A stretch of DNA of 64,000 bases from Bacteroidota bacterium (lineage in GTDB: Bacteria; Bacteroidota; Bacteroidia; 2-12-FULL-35-15). The notes beneath the pieces are model-generated. The model saw nothing but the letters and a program-made list of their open reading frames with translations. It was not told where the DNA came from and ran no database searches. Both the position numbers and the translations under genes were made by a program. Of the stretch, positions 43,936-55,948 are shown one piece after another (within the stretch, counting starts at the first letter, position 1; the number at the start of each line of letters is the position of its first letter). The DNA lies in contig JAFLBF010000003.1 in the NCBI GenBank assembly GCA_017303895.1, forward strand, positions 62,001 through 126,000. Direction: 5' to 3'.

Positions 43936-46900
43936 CTATTGTCCATGACAATTTTTGTATTTCTTGCCGCTTCCGCAAGGACAAGGATCATTACGTCCGA
44001 TCTTTTGTTCTGCTCTTACAGGTTGTTGCTTTGGTTTTTCTTGCTCAGCAACTACTTCACCATCATCGGTTCTGTTCGTTTGTACTTGCTCCTTTGGTGC
44101 CGGTGCTTGAACTCTTGCCTGCTGAATGTTTTGTGATGATGATTCATTTGGCAAAGTAGCACGCATCAAGAATGAAACGATCTCTTTGTTCACATCCGTT
44201 ACCATACGCTTGAATAATTCAAACGATTCAAACTTATAAACCAATAATGGATCCTTTTGTTCATACACCGCATTTTGAACAGACTGTTTTAATTCGTCCA
44301 TCTCACGCAAATGCTCTTTCCATGCATCATCGATCATGGCCAATGCAGTTCCTTTTTCAAGTCCTAATACCAATTCACGACCTTGTGTTTCGAATGCACG
44401 TTTTAAATTCACCACCACTTGCAATGTTTTAATACCATCGGTCATTGGTGTTACAATGTTCTCATACGTATGTGATTGTCCTTCATAAACACCTTTGATG
44501 ATAGGGAATGCTTTGTGAGCGATGAATTCGTTTTTAGCATTGTAATGTGCTTCCGCATGTTGATACAATGTTTTTGCGATCGTTGCAGCATCTTGTTTTG
44601 CAAAGGTGTTCTCATCCACCGGTGATTCGATAGAAAGAATTCTCAATACTTCGATCTGGAAGTTTTCGTAATCCTTGAATGGATGGAATTCATTGGTGAT
44701 CGCCTGACACGTATCGTAAATAGAGTTAGCGATATCCACTGCTAAACGCTCACCAAACAAGGCATGTTTACGTTTTTTGTAGATCACTTCACGCTGTGAG
44801 TTCATCACATCGTCATACTCGATCAAACGTTTACGGATACCGAAGTTATTCTCTTCTACTTTCTTTTGTGCACGCTCAATAGATTTGGTGATCATGGAAT
44901 GCTGGATCACTTCGCCTTCCTGAATACCCATTCTGTCCATCATCTTCGCAATACGCTCCGATCCGAATAAACGCATCAGATCATCTTCCAATGATGAAAA
45001 GAATTGTGATGATCCCGGATCGCCCTGACGACCGGCACGACCGCGCAACTGACGATCCACACGTCTCGATTCATGACGCTCTGTACCGATGATCGCTAAA
45101 CCACCCGCTTCTTTTACGCCAGGCCCAAGTTTGATATCCGTACCACGACCCGCCATGTTGGTAGCAATGGTCACTGTTCCCGGCAAACCTGCTTCCTGAA
45201 CGATCTCCGCTTCTCTTTGATGTAATTTTGCATTCAATACATTGTGTTTGATGTTGCGTAGTTTCAACATACGGCTCAATAACTCGGAGATCTCAACAGA
45301 TGTTGTACCTACAAGTACCGGACGGCCTGCCTCTACACATTTCACTACTTCATCAATAACGGCATTGTATTTTTCACGCTTGGTCTTGTAAACAAGATCT
45401 TCGTAATCTTTACGTTGAATAGGGCGGTTAGTAGGGATAGTCACTACATCCAATTTGTAGATGTCCCAGAACTCGCCTGCTTCAGTCTCTGCAGTACCCG
45501 TCATACCTGCCAGTTTGCTGTACATACGGAAATAATTTTGTAAAGTAACAGTAGCATACGTTTGAGTAGCTGCTTCTACTTTTACATTCTCTTTCGCTTC
45601 TATCGCCTGATGTAAACCATCAGAATATCTACGACCTTCCATGATACGGCCGGTTTGCTCATCCACGATCTTCACTTTTCCATCCATGATCACATACTCC
45701 ACATCTTTCTCGAATAATGTGTAGGCTTTCAATAACTGATTGATAGTATGAACACGCTCCGATTTGATCGAATAATCACGGATCAATTCTTCTTTCTTAG
45801 CTGCTTTTTCTTCAGTGCTTAAGTTTGCTTTTTCTAACAATGCGATCTCTGTTCCGATATCCGGTAACACAAAGAATTTCGCATCTTCGGAAGAAGAGGA
45901 GATCAACTCCAATCCTTTTTCAGTCAACTCAATAGAGTTATGTTTCTCATCGATCACAAAGAACAATTGTGAATCCACTTTGTGCATTTCACGTGATTGA
46001 TCTTGTAAATAATAGTTCTCTGTTTTTTGTAAGATGGCGCGGATACCCGGCTCACTTAAAAATTTGATCAAGGCTTTGTTCTTTGGTAAACCACGGTGAG
46101 CACGTAATAATGCCATTCCGCCTTCGCCTTCTTTTTCACCGGTATTCCCTTCTGCGATCAAACGTTTCGCATCGGTTAATGCCGTGTTGATGTATGTTTT
46201 TTGTGCGTTTACAATGCGCTCAATTTTTGGTTTCAATGGAGCAAACTCCTGATTGTCGCCTTTGGGTGTCGGACCTGAAATGATCAATGGTGTACGTGCA
46301 TCATCGATCAATACGCTATCCACCTCATCCACGATCGCGTAGTTGTGTTTACGTTGTACTAAGTCTTCCGGTGAACGAGCCATGTTATCACGCAAGTAAT
46401 CGAAACCAAATTCGTTATTGGTTCCATAAGTGATATCTGCTAAATAGGCTTGTCTGCGTTCTTCTGAATTCGGCTCGTGTAAGTCGATACAATCAACTGT
46501 TAATCCATGGAATTCGAACAATGGTCCGTTCCACTCGCTATCACGTTTCGCCAAATAGTTGTTTACCGTTACCACATGTACTCCCAATCCGGTAAGTGCA
46601 TTCAAATAAACCGGTAATGTTCCAACCAATGTTTTACCTTCCCCTGTTGCCATCTCAGAGATCTTCCCTTGATGTAACACAATACCACCGATCAACTGCA
46701 CATCGTAATGCAACATGTCCCAGGTAACTTCATTTCCTGCAGCCATCCAGGTGTTGTGCCAAATAGCTTTATCGCCATTGATCTCTACTCCTTTACGTTT
46801 TGCTGCTATTTTACGGTCGTGCTCCGTAGCCGTTACTTCGATCGCTTTTAATTCTTTTAATCGTCTAGCTGTTTCTTTAACAACAGCAAATGCTTCCGGC

Positions 46901-47235
46901 AAAATATCGTTCAGCGCTTCTTCATTCTTTTTGATGATGGTCTTTTCCAACTCATCGATCTGCTCATACATGCTCTCTTTGCTTTCTACATCTAAAGAAA
47001 GGTCGGTATCGATCTTCGCACGGATCTCTTCCACTTGTTTTCTTTCTGCTGCGGAGAACTCTGCAATGCGTTTTTTGAACTCTGCTGTTTTGCCTCTTAA
47101 CTGGTCGTTGCTTAAGGATGCTAATTTTGGATATTCAGCTAATATTTGCTCAACGATGGGTTGTATCTCTTTTAAATCTCTATCGGATTTGGTTCCAAAA
47201 AATTTGGAAATGCTCTTGGTGAAAAAATCTAACAT
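43936..47235 (-). CDS. secA: Preprotein translocase ATPase SecA
   Basis: SecA drives export of unfolded proteins through SecYEG. The 1099-residue product has the DEAD motor ([16 protein letters not shown], the DEVD box in [15 protein letters not shown]), the NBD2 segment ([13 protein letters not shown] and [14 protein letters not shown]) and the C-terminal zinc-binding tail [17 protein letters not shown]. It is ~200 residues longer than E. coli SecA because of an insertion in NBD1/PPXD (around residues 340-430), as usual in Bacteroidota. Confidence 0.97.
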   Translation of the reverse strand: MLDFFTKSISKFFGTKSDRDLKEIQPIVEQILAEYPKLASLSNDQLRGKTAEFKKRIAEFSAAERKQVEEIRAKIDTDLSLDVESKESMYEQIDELEKTIIKKNEEALNDILPEAFAVVKETARRLKELKAIEVTATEHDRKIAAKRKGVEINGDKAIWHNTWMAAGNEVTWDMLHYDVQLIGGIVLHQGKISEMATGEGKTLVGTLPVYLNALTGLGVHVVTVNNYLAKRDSEWNGPLFEFHGLTVDCIDLHEPNSEERRQAYLADITYGTNNEFGFDYLRDNMARSPEDLVQRKHNYAIVDEVDSVLIDDARTPLIISGPTPKGDNQEFAPLKPKIERIVNAQKTYINTALTDAKRLIAEGNTGEKEGEGGMALLRAHRGLPKNKALIKFLSEPGIRAILQKTENYYLQDQSREMHKVDSQLFFVIDEKHNSIELTEKGLELISSSSEDAKFFVLPDIGTEIALLEKANLSTEEKAAKKEELIRDYSIKSERVHTINQLLKAYTLFEKDVEYVIMDGKVKIVDEQTGRIMEGRRYSDGLHQAIEAKENVKVEAATQTYATVTLQNYFRMYSKLAGMTGTAETEAGEFWDIYKLDVVTIPTNRPIQRKDYEDLVYKTKREKYNAVIDEVVKCVEAGRPVLVGTTSVEISELLSRMLKLRNIKHNVLNAKLHQREAEIVQEAGLPGTVTIATNMAGRGTDIKLGPGVKEAGGLAIIGTERHESRRVDRQLRGRAGRQGDPGSSQFFSSLEDDLMRLFGSERIAKMMDRMGIQEGEVIQHSMITKSIERAQKKVEENNFGIRKRLIEYDDVMNSQREVIYKKRKHALFGERLAVDIANSIYDTCQAITNEFHPFKDYENFQIEVLRILSIESPVDENTFAKQDAATIAKTLYQHAEAHYNAKNEFIAHKAFPIIKGVYEGQSHTYENIVTPMTDGIKTLQVVVNLKRAFETQGRELVLGLEKGTALAMIDDAWKEHLREMDELKQSVQNAVYEQKDPLLVYKFESFELFKRMVTDVNKEIVSFLMRATLPNESSSQNIQQARVQAPAPKEQVQTNRTDDGEVVAEQEKPKQQPVRAEQKIGRNDPCPCGSGKKYKNCHGQ

Positions 47236-47268
47236 TCTCTTAATTTTAATAATTCGTTACAAGGATTG

Positions 47269-47276
47269 CAAAAATA
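47269..47276 (-). promoter_or_regulatory. Putative -7 box for secA
   Basis: TATTTTTG on the minus strand, 34 bp upstream of the secA ATG; the -33 element is not clear. Confidence 0.4.
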
Positions 47277-47375
47277 GTGATTTTTACCAGTTTTGAGCTA
47301 TAAAAATCGCTTGTGTTTTGACAAAAACTGTTCCTTTGGAGGGAAGGGTGACAAATTAACATGCACTAAAATGAA

Positions 47376-47409
47376 AACGCCCAAACAACAGTGTGTTTGG
47401 GCGTTTTTG
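47376..47409. terminator. Rho-independent terminator after the 47.4-48.0 kb gene
   Basis: A 14-bp perfect stem (AAAACGCCCAAACA and its complement) with a 6-nt loop and flanking A and T runs. Confidence 0.85.
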
Positions 47410-47426
47410 ATGTATAGCAAAAAGTC

Positions 47427-47990
47427 TTAGTTGGACGCTTTATTGTATTCTTTGAATAATTCAACAATATTGTCGTAATCGTATTTCTTTTCTTCCAATG
47501 CTTTTACAATGTCTTCATTATCAGCCATGGCCTCGGTTACCTGCTTTTTGAACTTGCCGGATTTGATCTTTACGAACTCGCCACCTTCTTTTTCCATGAA
47601 ATAATCCGATTTTACCTTAATCTCATTCATTTGAAGGACTTCTATCTGTGCTTCATATAGGTTTACATTGCCTTTAGAAAGACGTTTTACAAATACCTGC
47701 TCTCCGTCAATGTTTCTGGAAACGAATACCACTCCATCCACGCAATATTCTTTGATCTTAGTAGCATTGTAGGTTTTCATATCTACATTCTCCTTTTTGC
47801 GGTAAGATGCTTTTGCAAAGTTGTCGAACTCTTTCTTAGGGTTTTTCTTTACTTCACCTTTCAATGTATCACCATTCAGGAGGATCACATATCCCGGGAA
47901 ATACTTGGCTTGGGCGTGTGATTGTGTGTTAAAAGCTATAACAAAAGCGATGATTGCTGTAGTTATAGAGAAAATTGATTTCATTTTCAT
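47427..47990 (-). CDS. Exported hypothetical protein
   Basis: A 187-residue protein with a signal peptide ending at SHAQA. The mature part begins YVILLNGDTLKGEVKKNPK, a pattern seen in many small exported Bacteroidota proteins, and continues as a Lys/Glu-rich beta/alpha domain. No motif suggests an activity. It is a single-gene unit with its own terminator. Confidence 0.7.
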   Translation of the reverse strand: MKMKSIFSITTAIIAFVIAFNTQSHAQAKYFPGYVILLNGDTLKGEVKKNPKKEFDNFAKASYRKKENVDMKTYNATKIKEYCVDGVVFVSRNIDGEQVFVKRLSKGNVNLYEAQIEVLQMNEIKVKSDYFMEKEGGEFVKIKSGKFKKQVTEAMADNEDIVKALEEKKYDYDNIVELFKEYNKASN

Positions 47991-48108
47991 AGCAATAATG
48001 ACTGTTTTTAGATTAGAGGTTTCAAATTAAACATAAATAAATAGGAAAAAAAACAGCATGTTAAAAACCCTCTCCAAATGTTAATAACTTGTTGATAGCC
48101 TGTTGGTA

Positions 48109-50748
48109 TCAGAAATCATCCTCTTCGGGCTTTTTTGGCTTTTTTAACTCTTTCTTTTCTTCTTTTTTATCGGCTTCTTCCCATTGGATGGTAAATTTCT
48201 TTTCTTCTTTTGGTTTTGACGTAAGGGTACTGTCTTTTTTGAACAAGCCGAACTCTTCCTTCAGAATGGTTTTCAGTGTCTGTTTTTCTACTTTCAGATC
48301 TTCTTTTACATTTTGAATGGCACTTTTGCTATCATACTTGATAATTGGATCGTCAATGGTTCCCGTCATCGACAGGAAGATATTGGTCCGGCCCAGTCCA
48401 TCATCAGCTACTTCTCCGAATTCTTCATTCTCTTTCTTCGCCTTCTTCGCTTTCTTCGCCAATAATTCATTCAAGGATAATTTGATCTTGTAATTGATCT
48501 CATTATTAAAAGTATGTGTGCCCGATGCTGTAATGTTGATCGCATTCGATTTTACTTCCATCTTAGGAATGTTGATCTTCTGATCTTTTATCTCGATCTG
48601 ATTTTTTAATGTGGCAAATTTCACATTTTCCAGGTCTTTTAATTCAATGAAGCGCGACATACTCTTCATCGACTCTACATTATTCAATTCCCCATTCTCA
48701 ATGGTCATATCCACTGCAGCATAGAGCTTGCTCAGATCCATCTTCAGGTCGGGTGCCAATACCGATGCAAAATTGATCTTGGCAGTAGCCACGCCTTTGA
48801 TGTTTTTGCTGGTCACAGCTGTTTGTCCAAAGTTTTCGAACTGCTCAAACATTTTGGTCACATTGATCTTGTTTACATCACTGTAACAGGTCACTAATAT
48901 TTTACTACTGTCGGAGGCATCCACCATGCCGCTGGTGGTGATGCTTCCATTCATGGTATTAACCGTAAGCGGATCGGCAAAAAGTTTTTGATCTTTCAGT
49001 TTGATCACACCATGAATGTTGTCGGCACTAAACTTCCGGAATTCTAAATGTTCGATCTCCGTATTCAGGTTCACGTTGATATGCTCCGAGAATTTCAGTT
49101 TATAAGCACTCTCTTTCTTTTCTTCATTTTTATTCTCCAGCAACTCGTTCAAGTTTACATTCTTTGAATTCAAGCTGGCTTCAATGGTCATGTCCTGATC
49201 CTCTTTGATAAGGAAGGTGATGATGTTCCTGAAAAATCCTTTTAACTCAAAATCCGTATTAGAAATATTTCCTTTGAACAGATCGATGATCAGATCATTC
49301 TTATTGAATTTAAAATCTCCATTTAAATTGCTGAAATTTAATTTGTTGTTTTTGATCTTTACGGATGCATCAACAATGTTGAGTGTTCCATTGGTATTGA
49401 TATTGTCATAGCTACTTCCTTCACCGATGCCGGCATCGGCACTGAATTCCGCATCTATCTTCAACGAACCGGCTACACTTTCAATGGTGTCGAGTTTCAA
49501 AAATTGTTGTAGCTCCGTTAAATTAATATTACTGTTTACTTTACCCGCAAAGGAGGGATTGTTTAAATTGTTCAAAGCAATGTTTCCATTCACAAGTCCT
49601 TGATTGATCGTGAACGACACCGGATTTAATGTAAGCGTAGAGGCAGTCTTATTGTTTCCATTAAAGAAAGATCCTTTCAGATTCACACGCTCCAATGTAA
49701 TATTGCTACTGCTTTGTGTGATGGTCGCATTGTTAATTCCAAAGTCGGCTTTTATCTCCGGTGTGTTATCATTTCCGATACTGCCCTGAACGGTGGCATT
49801 GAAATAAAATTCCCCATCACTTTTATAATTGTTGATCTTTTCTTTATGTTTTTCAGGAATAAGTGATAATACAGAACGGATGTCCATATCCTTCCCTTTT
49901 ATGCCTAAATTCAAAACAGGATTTTTTCCTGTGTTCACAATGTTTCCGTAAATATCAAATGCCAGATCCTCGATCTTAAAATGTCCTTCTTTGATCTTAT
50001 AGGCATCTAGTTCATTGTCTATCTCCATGGATACATTGGAGTAGATCGTTTTATCATTCAAATAATTGTTTTTCTCGATCTTGAATTTTTTTACAAAAAT
50101 GGTATTCTCTGTTTCGAGCGTATAGCGCTGTGTAGAGAAGTTTCCTGATAGTTGACATTTCTTGACAGTAAGATCGGTGTATTGTCTAGCCTTTTTATTG
50201 TTGTAAAGAATATGTGTATTCGTAAGAACGATCTTTTCTAATTCAAAGGAAAAATTGGAAGCGCTGGTGTCGTTGCTTTCTTTCCAGAAATGAAAATTGT
50301 CGTTCCCTTCTTTGTCGATGCGGATATTCAATTCGGTATCATCGATCGTTAGTTTTTTGATCTTGTATTCCTTCTTAAAAATATCGATCAGGTTAAACTG
50401 TAGGGAGATCTCTTTGGCATTGAAGAGTGTATCTTTAGGTTCCTGTGGAATAGCATCCAATGCTTTTATATTCTTAAAATTAATAGAAGCATAAGGAAAG
50501 CTTTTGATAACCGTGAAGTCAATATCTTTTCCATCAACGATCACTTGTGTATTTAATTGCTTATTCAACTCTCCGATCACATATTCTTTTACTTCGTCCT
50601 GATAATAATAACCAATAACCACTCCGGCACCCAATAGTGTGATAACAGCGATAACAATAAATAAAATGAATTTCAGGATGAACCGGACGAAGCGGTTTTC
50701 CTTTTTAGGTTTTTCAGGAAGAATGGTATTTGACTCCTTGTTTTCCAA
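48109..50748 (-). CDS. AsmA-family (bridge-like lipid transfer type) inner-membrane protein
   Basis: An 879-residue protein with one N-terminal membrane helix (~residues 22-46) and then a very long beta-rich domain. The opening after the helix (VDGKDIDFTVIKSFPYASINFKNI) and the conserved C-terminal block with DLSKLYAAVDMTIENGELNNVES are AsmA-type. Such proteins are thought to span the periplasm and affect phospholipid transport to the outer membrane. The last ~60 residues are a highly charged Lys/Glu tail. No neighbouring gene is obviously linked. Confidence 0.8.
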   Translation of the reverse strand: MENKESNTILPEKPKKENRFVRFILKFILFIVIAVITLLGAGVVIGYYYQDEVKEYVIGELNKQLNTQVIVDGKDIDFTVIKSFPYASINFKNIKALDAIPQEPKDTLFNAKEISLQFNLIDIFKKEYKIKKLTIDDTELNIRIDKEGNDNFHFWKESNDTSASNFSFELEKIVLTNTHILYNNKKARQYTDLTVKKCQLSGNFSTQRYTLETENTIFVKKFKIEKNNYLNDKTIYSNVSMEIDNELDAYKIKEGHFKIEDLAFDIYGNIVNTGKNPVLNLGIKGKDMDIRSVLSLIPEKHKEKINNYKSDGEFYFNATVQGSIGNDNTPEIKADFGINNATITQSSSNITLERVNLKGSFFNGNNKTASTLTLNPVSFTINQGLVNGNIALNNLNNPSFAGKVNSNINLTELQQFLKLDTIESVAGSLKIDAEFSADAGIGEGSSYDNINTNGTLNIVDASVKIKNNKLNFSNLNGDFKFNKNDLIIDLFKGNISNTDFELKGFFRNIITFLIKEDQDMTIEASLNSKNVNLNELLENKNEEKKESAYKLKFSEHINVNLNTEIEHLEFRKFSADNIHGVIKLKDQKLFADPLTVNTMNGSITTSGMVDASDSSKILVTCYSDVNKINVTKMFEQFENFGQTAVTSKNIKGVATAKINFASVLAPDLKMDLSKLYAAVDMTIENGELNNVESMKSMSRFIELKDLENVKFATLKNQIEIKDQKINIPKMEVKSNAINITASGTHTFNNEINYKIKLSLNELLAKKAKKAKKENEEFGEVADDGLGRTNIFLSMTGTIDDPIIKYDSKSAIQNVKEDLKVEKQTLKTILKEEFGLFKKDSTLTSKPKEEKKFTIQWEEADKKEEKKELKKPKKPEEDDF

Positions 50749-50847
50749 TGTGTGTTATTGTTATACAAATTTTATAAATAAGAAAGCCGGTTGGTAGCCT
50801 CCTAAAAAGATGTTATCAATAACGGGGGGTGGATAAGTTTTAGTATG

Positions 50848-50879
50848 AAAAAAGCCTCCCGGAAATCGGGAGGCTTTTT
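50848..50879. terminator. Rho-independent terminator after the pseudouridine synthase gene
   Basis: A 13-14 bp stem (AAAAAAGCCTCCCG with its complement) around a short loop, directly after the stop at 50881 on the minus strand. Confidence 0.85.
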
Positions 50880-50880
50880 C

Positions 50881-52089
50881 TTATTTTTCGGAGCTGATCA
50901 TTTTCAACATTCCAATTTCTGCTTCGGTAAGGAATCTCCATCTTCCGCGAGGAAGGTCCTTTTTGCTTAACGGACCAAAGATCACTCTGTCCAGCTTACG
51001 GATATTGTAGCCGAAGTGTTCAAAGATCCTTCTTACGATACGGTTCTTTCCTGAATGTAATTCAATGCCGATCTCTTTTTTGTTGCTTCCATCTCCGACA
51101 TAGGATATTTCATCCACCTTGATCTCTCCATCTTCCAGTTCAATTCCTTCAGCTATTTGATCAAAATCGGTTCTTTTTAGTGGTTTGTCCAATTCTACAT
51201 GGTAGATCTTACGTACACCATAACGTGGATGAGTCAGTTTTTTGGTGAGTTCACCATCATTGGTAAATAATAATAATCCTGTGGTAGCTCTGTCCAATCG
51301 TCCAACCGGATAGATACGCTCACGGCAGGCATCTTGAATAAGCTCCAATACCGTTTTACGTTTTTGAGGATCATCAAATGTGGTGATATAATCTTTTGGT
51401 TTATTTAAGATCAGGTACACCATGCGTTCTTTCTTCAAGGTCTGACCGCCATATTTGATCACATCGGTCGGCTTCACTTTATAGCCCATCTCAGTAATGG
51501 TTTTCCCATTTACCTGGATCACACCGCTGGAGATCAGATCATCCGCCTCTCTTCTAGAGCAAATACCCGCATTGGAAATATATCTGTTCAAACGGATGGT
51601 ACCATCGTTGGATCCGCTTTTCTTCTGTTCGCTGTTCTTAGATCCGCTTCGCTTGGTATATTCTTTCTTTTTGTAAGGACGGGAATAATTCTCCGGTTTG
51701 CCTTTTCTTTTGCTGCCTTCTCCGTCAAATGAATCAACATCATCCCACTTTTCGTATTCTTTGTCAACTTTAGGCTTTGCGGTTTTCTTAAATGCACTTG
51801 GTTTCTTTTCGAAGTCACCATCTCTCTTTTTGAAAGCCGGCTTGCGCTCTTCTCCTGAGAAATCATCTTCTTTGAACTCTCCTTTTTTCTTGAAATCAGG
51901 TTTGGTATCGCTGCTTCTCTTTTTGCGGAAGTCGCTATAACTTGAATTTTTCTTGCTTCCGAAATCAGAAGGGCCTGAATCATCACGATAACGATTAAAA
52001 GAAGGTTTTTTGTCCTTGCCTTTTTTTGAATCGCCCGTCTTTTTCGGACGGGAATCTTTGCCTGTGTTACGTTTGAATTCTTTAGCCAT
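50881..52089 (-). CDS. RsuA/RluB-family pseudouridine synthase with long charged N-terminus
   Basis: From ATG 52089 the product has 402 residues. The first ~160 are low-complexity and highly charged (runs of KKGKDKKPS, FKKRDGDFEKK, PYKKKEYTKR) and surely disordered. An S4 RNA-binding domain follows (IRLNRYISNAGICSRREAD), then the catalytic domain with the Asp motif GRLDRATTGLLLFTNDG. The enzyme likely makes pseudouridine in rRNA (RluB acts at 23S position 2605 in E. coli). The tail may aid RNA binding. Confidence 0.88.
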   Translation of the reverse strand: MAKEFKRNTGKDSRPKKTGDSKKGKDKKPSFNRYRDDSGPSDFGSKKNSSYSDFRKKRSSDTKPDFKKKGEFKEDDFSGEERKPAFKKRDGDFEKKPSAFKKTAKPKVDKEYEKWDDVDSFDGEGSKRKGKPENYSRPYKKKEYTKRSGSKNSEQKKSGSNDGTIRLNRYISNAGICSRREADDLISSGVIQVNGKTITEMGYKVKPTDVIKYGGQTLKKERMVYLILNKPKDYITTFDDPQKRKTVLELIQDACRERIYPVGRLDRATTGLLLFTNDGELTKKLTHPRYGVRKIYHVELDKPLKRTDFDQIAEGIELEDGEIKVDEISYVGDGSNKKEIGIELHSGKNRIVRRIFEHFGYNIRKLDRVIFGPLSKKDLPRGRWRFLTEAEIGMLKMISSEK

Positions 52090-52148
52090 TGTAATAATTT
52101 TTTGCAAAGGTAATCAAATAAATCGGGCTTTTCGGTATTGGAAGCGAA

Positions 52149-52511
52149 TTAATGGCTGGTGGAGAAAGCATTTTCGATGTGATTCACCTCTGTTTGCTTT
52201 TTGTTCATCAGAACAGAGATGATATCAAAACGTACTTCGTTTGTTAATTCTTTTTGAGTAATGTATTCGTGCGCGGCTTTGATGAGGTTCTTTTGTTTCT
52301 GTTTTTTAACGAATGTTTCCGGTTCACCAAAAACATCGGTTTGACGTGTTTTGACTTCCACCACCACCAGCATATCTTTATCAAGTGCAATGATGTCGGC
52401 TTCCAATTTTTCCCATCGCCAGTTCAAATCGAGGATTTTATACCCTTTGTTTTTCAAAAAATCAGAAGCTGCTTTTTCCCCTTTTCGCCCGATATCATTG
52501 TGTTCTGCCAT
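52149..52511 (-). CDS. YraN/UPF0102-family putative endonuclease
   Basis: A 120-residue protein of the Holliday-junction-resolvase-like UPF0102 group. Visible: GRKGEKAASDFLKNKGYKIL, then the nuclease-type core EADIIALDKDMLVVVEVKTR, with acidic residues and VEVK matching PD-(D/E)xK. The family's biological role is not settled. Confidence 0.88.
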   Translation of the reverse strand: MAEHNDIGRKGEKAASDFLKNKGYKILDLNWRWEKLEADIIALDKDMLVVVEVKTRQTDVFGEPETFVKKQKQKNLIKAAHEYITQKELTNEVRFDIISVLMNKKQTEVNHIENAFSTSH

Positions 52512-52570
52512 GTAATACCCCCTTGTTTGATAAACTTATTAACTTTTTTGGTATGAGTTTTGAGTAACGG

Positions 52571-52600
52571 TTGAGCCGTATCAAAATTTTAGTATTTTAG
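52571..52600 (+). promoter_or_regulatory. Putative promoter of the DUF4412 gene
   Basis: TTG at 52571-52573 and TATTTTAG at 52593-52600 (one mismatch to TAnnTTTG), spaced 19 bp; the ATG is 40 bp downstream. Confidence 0.4.
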
Positions 52601-52639
52601 TACGCACATTACAAAACTAACAAACAAAAAATAACAGCA

Positions 52640-53287
52640 ATGAAAAAATCTATTTTAAAACTAAGCTCCATTTTAGTGGTAATGCTTGCTTTTGCTTTTA
52701 ATGCAACTGCACAAACTTTCGAAGGGACGATCGAGTTCAAAAAAATGACTCCAACCGATACAACAAACTATGTATATTATGTGAAAGGCGATCAAGTAAG
52801 AATTGATGAGATCGGTTCAAAATCACGTAAAGTAGAAGGAACATTCCTGGTAGATATGCAAGGTAAAACAATGAAATCCTTGAACCACGAGCGTAAATTG
52901 TATATGGATCAACCAACGCCTGCTGCTCCAGTAGTAAAAGGAACTTGTAATGTTAAAAAAGGTCAAAACGTAAAAAATCTTCAAGGTTATAAATGCCAGG
53001 AGTATATTGTTACAAATGCTGAAGAAGGCGTAACGATCACGTATTGGGTAGCGGATGGTAAATTTTCTTTCTTCGAGAAATTATTACGTCAATTGAATAG
53101 AAAAGATAAGTCTTCTGTTTATTTCTTAAAGATCACTGAAGTGAAAAACGGATTCCCGATGTTATCTGTTCAAACTGATGCTGGTGGAAAAGAAACTGTT
53201 AAATTAGAAGTTACGAAGATCACAAAGAAAGATATCGATCCTACTATGTTTGATACTCCAAAAGGATATAACAAGTTCGAAAAATAA
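52640..53287 (+). CDS. DUF4412-type exported protein
   Basis: A 215-residue protein with a signal peptide ending at FNATAQ. The mature domain starts TFEGTIEFKKMTP and continues with YYVKGDQVRIDEIG and FLVDMQGKTMKSLNHERKLYM, the pattern of the DUF4412 family: single-domain periplasmic or outer-membrane-associated beta proteins of unknown function. It stands alone between divergent and convergent neighbours and has its own terminator. Confidence 0.8.
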   Translation: MKKSILKLSSILVVMLAFAFNATAQTFEGTIEFKKMTPTDTTNYVYYVKGDQVRIDEIGSKSRKVEGTFLVDMQGKTMKSLNHERKLYMDQPTPAAPVVKGTCNVKKGQNVKNLQGYKCQEYIVTNAEEGVTITYWVADGKFSFFEKLLRQLNRKDKSSVYFLKITEVKNGFPMLSVQTDAGGKETVKLEVTKITKKDIDPTMFDTPKGYNKFEK

Positions 53288-53306
53288 TAAGTCCTAAACG
53301 GGAATT

Positions 53307-53340
53307 AAAAAAGGCTTTATGCAACGCATAAAGCCTTTTT
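53307..53340 (+). terminator. Rho-independent terminator after the DUF4412 gene
   Basis: A 16-bp stem (AAAAAAGGCTTTATGC and its complement) with a 2-nt AC centre and a T run. Confidence 0.88.
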
Positions 53341-53390
53341 TATTTGCATCCATTCTATTTACAAATGAGAATAGAAGAGTAGGTACAATA

Positions 53391-53424
53391 AAAAACTCCT
53401 GAGCGATCTGCTCAGGAGTTTTTT
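53391..53424 (-). terminator. Rho-independent terminator after groL
   Basis: A 14-bp stem (AAAAACTCCTGAGC with its complement) and 5-nt loop; on the minus strand it follows the groL stop by ~25 bp. Confidence 0.85.
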
Positions 53425-53448
53425 TATTGTATTTGTATAGAGAGGAGA

Positions 53449-55107
<1,659 letters not shown>

Positions 55108-55136
55108 TTAATTCTTGTTTAGAACAGTTATCAGTC

Positions 55137-55415
55137 TTATACGATCGCGAAAATATCGCTCTCACGCATGATCAATAGATCTTTTCCTTCTACCTGGATC
55201 TCAGTTCCGGCATATTTGCCATATAAAACCATGTCTCCAACTTTTACGGTCATCGGCTCATCTTTTTTACCGGCACCAACAGCTACTACTTTTCCACGTT
55301 GTGGTTTTTCCTTTGCTGTATCAGGGATGATGATCCCTCCTGCTGTTTTTTCTTCTGCGGCAGCAGCTTCTACGATCACTCTGTCTGCCAATGGTTTGAT
55401 ACTTAATTTTGCCAT
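55137..55415 (-). CDS. groS: Co-chaperonin GroES
   Basis: The 92-residue lid of the GroEL chamber. The mobile loop [20 protein letters not shown] and the strands [20 protein letters not shown] are intact. Confidence 0.97.
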   Translation of the reverse strand: MAKLSIKPLADRVIVEAAAAEEKTAGGIIIPDTAKEKPQRGKVVAVGAGKKDEPMTVKVGDMVLYGKYAGTEIQVEGKDLLIMRESDIFAIV

Positions 55416-55539
55416 TTTATTGATGTTTTTATGTTTAAAGATTAAAATTTAAAATCGCCCTTTTTTAGTCAGAATCTGTGCCAAAGCACTTGTAAACAGG
55501 AATGGGGGACAATTTTTCAGATTTCGCTTTTCAGAAATA

Positions 55540-55577
55540 AAAAATGTCAGAAATGTTTGTGACACTCTGACATTTTT
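55540..55577 (-). terminator. Rho-independent terminator after secG
   Basis: Arms AAAAATGTCAGA and TCTGACATTTTT enclose a ~14-nt loop, 20 bp after the secG stop on the minus strand. Confidence 0.75.
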
Positions 55578-55596
55578 GAAAGAGGATAATTCCTTA

Positions 55597-55941
55597 TTAT
55601 TTAGCTGAATCAGTAGTTAAAGGCAAAGCATTGTTTGTTGCTGCACCACCATCGCTTTTTGTACTTCCGATCTCTTTTGTTTTCGATCCACCACCTTCAG
55701 CAGTGCTTGATCCTGCAGTTGGTTTTGTGTAGGCAGTAGATAATAAACTCAATACCAATAAAGCAATTGCTAATGTCCAAGTTGCTTTTTCCAAAAAGTC
55801 AGCTGTTTTGCGAACACCCATCACCTGGTTAGATGAAGAGAAAGTAGAAGCTAAACCACCACCTTTTGAATTTTGTACCAATACCACTAAAATTAAAAGT
55901 ATGCTTACTATTACTATGATGACTGAAATAAGAGTTCCCAT
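55597..55941 (-). CDS. secG: Preprotein translocase subunit SecG
   Basis: A 114-residue inner-membrane protein with two helices (IIVIVSILLILVVLVQ and TWTLAIALLVLSLLSTAY) joined by the conserved QNSKGGGLASTF loop. The C-terminal ~35 residues are Gly/Ser/Ala-rich and low-complexity. It lies 7 bp after the TPR-like gene. Confidence 0.92.
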   Translation of the reverse strand: MGTLISVIIVIVSILLILVVLVQNSKGGGLASTFSSSNQVMGVRKTADFLEKATWTLAIALLVLSLLSTAYTKPTAGSSTAEGGGSKTKEIGSTKSDGGAATNNALPLTTDSAK

Positions 55942-55948
55942 AATGTTA

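Noticed and set aside
43752-44159. Plus-strand open frames in the secA-peroxiredoxin gap
   Set aside because: They run through a C/T-rich repeat and into antisense secA; the translations are low-complexity and match nothing known.
46715-47296. 193-codon plus-strand frame over secA
   Set aside because: Antisense shadow of the secA N-terminal coding region; Ser-rich translation with no family likeness.
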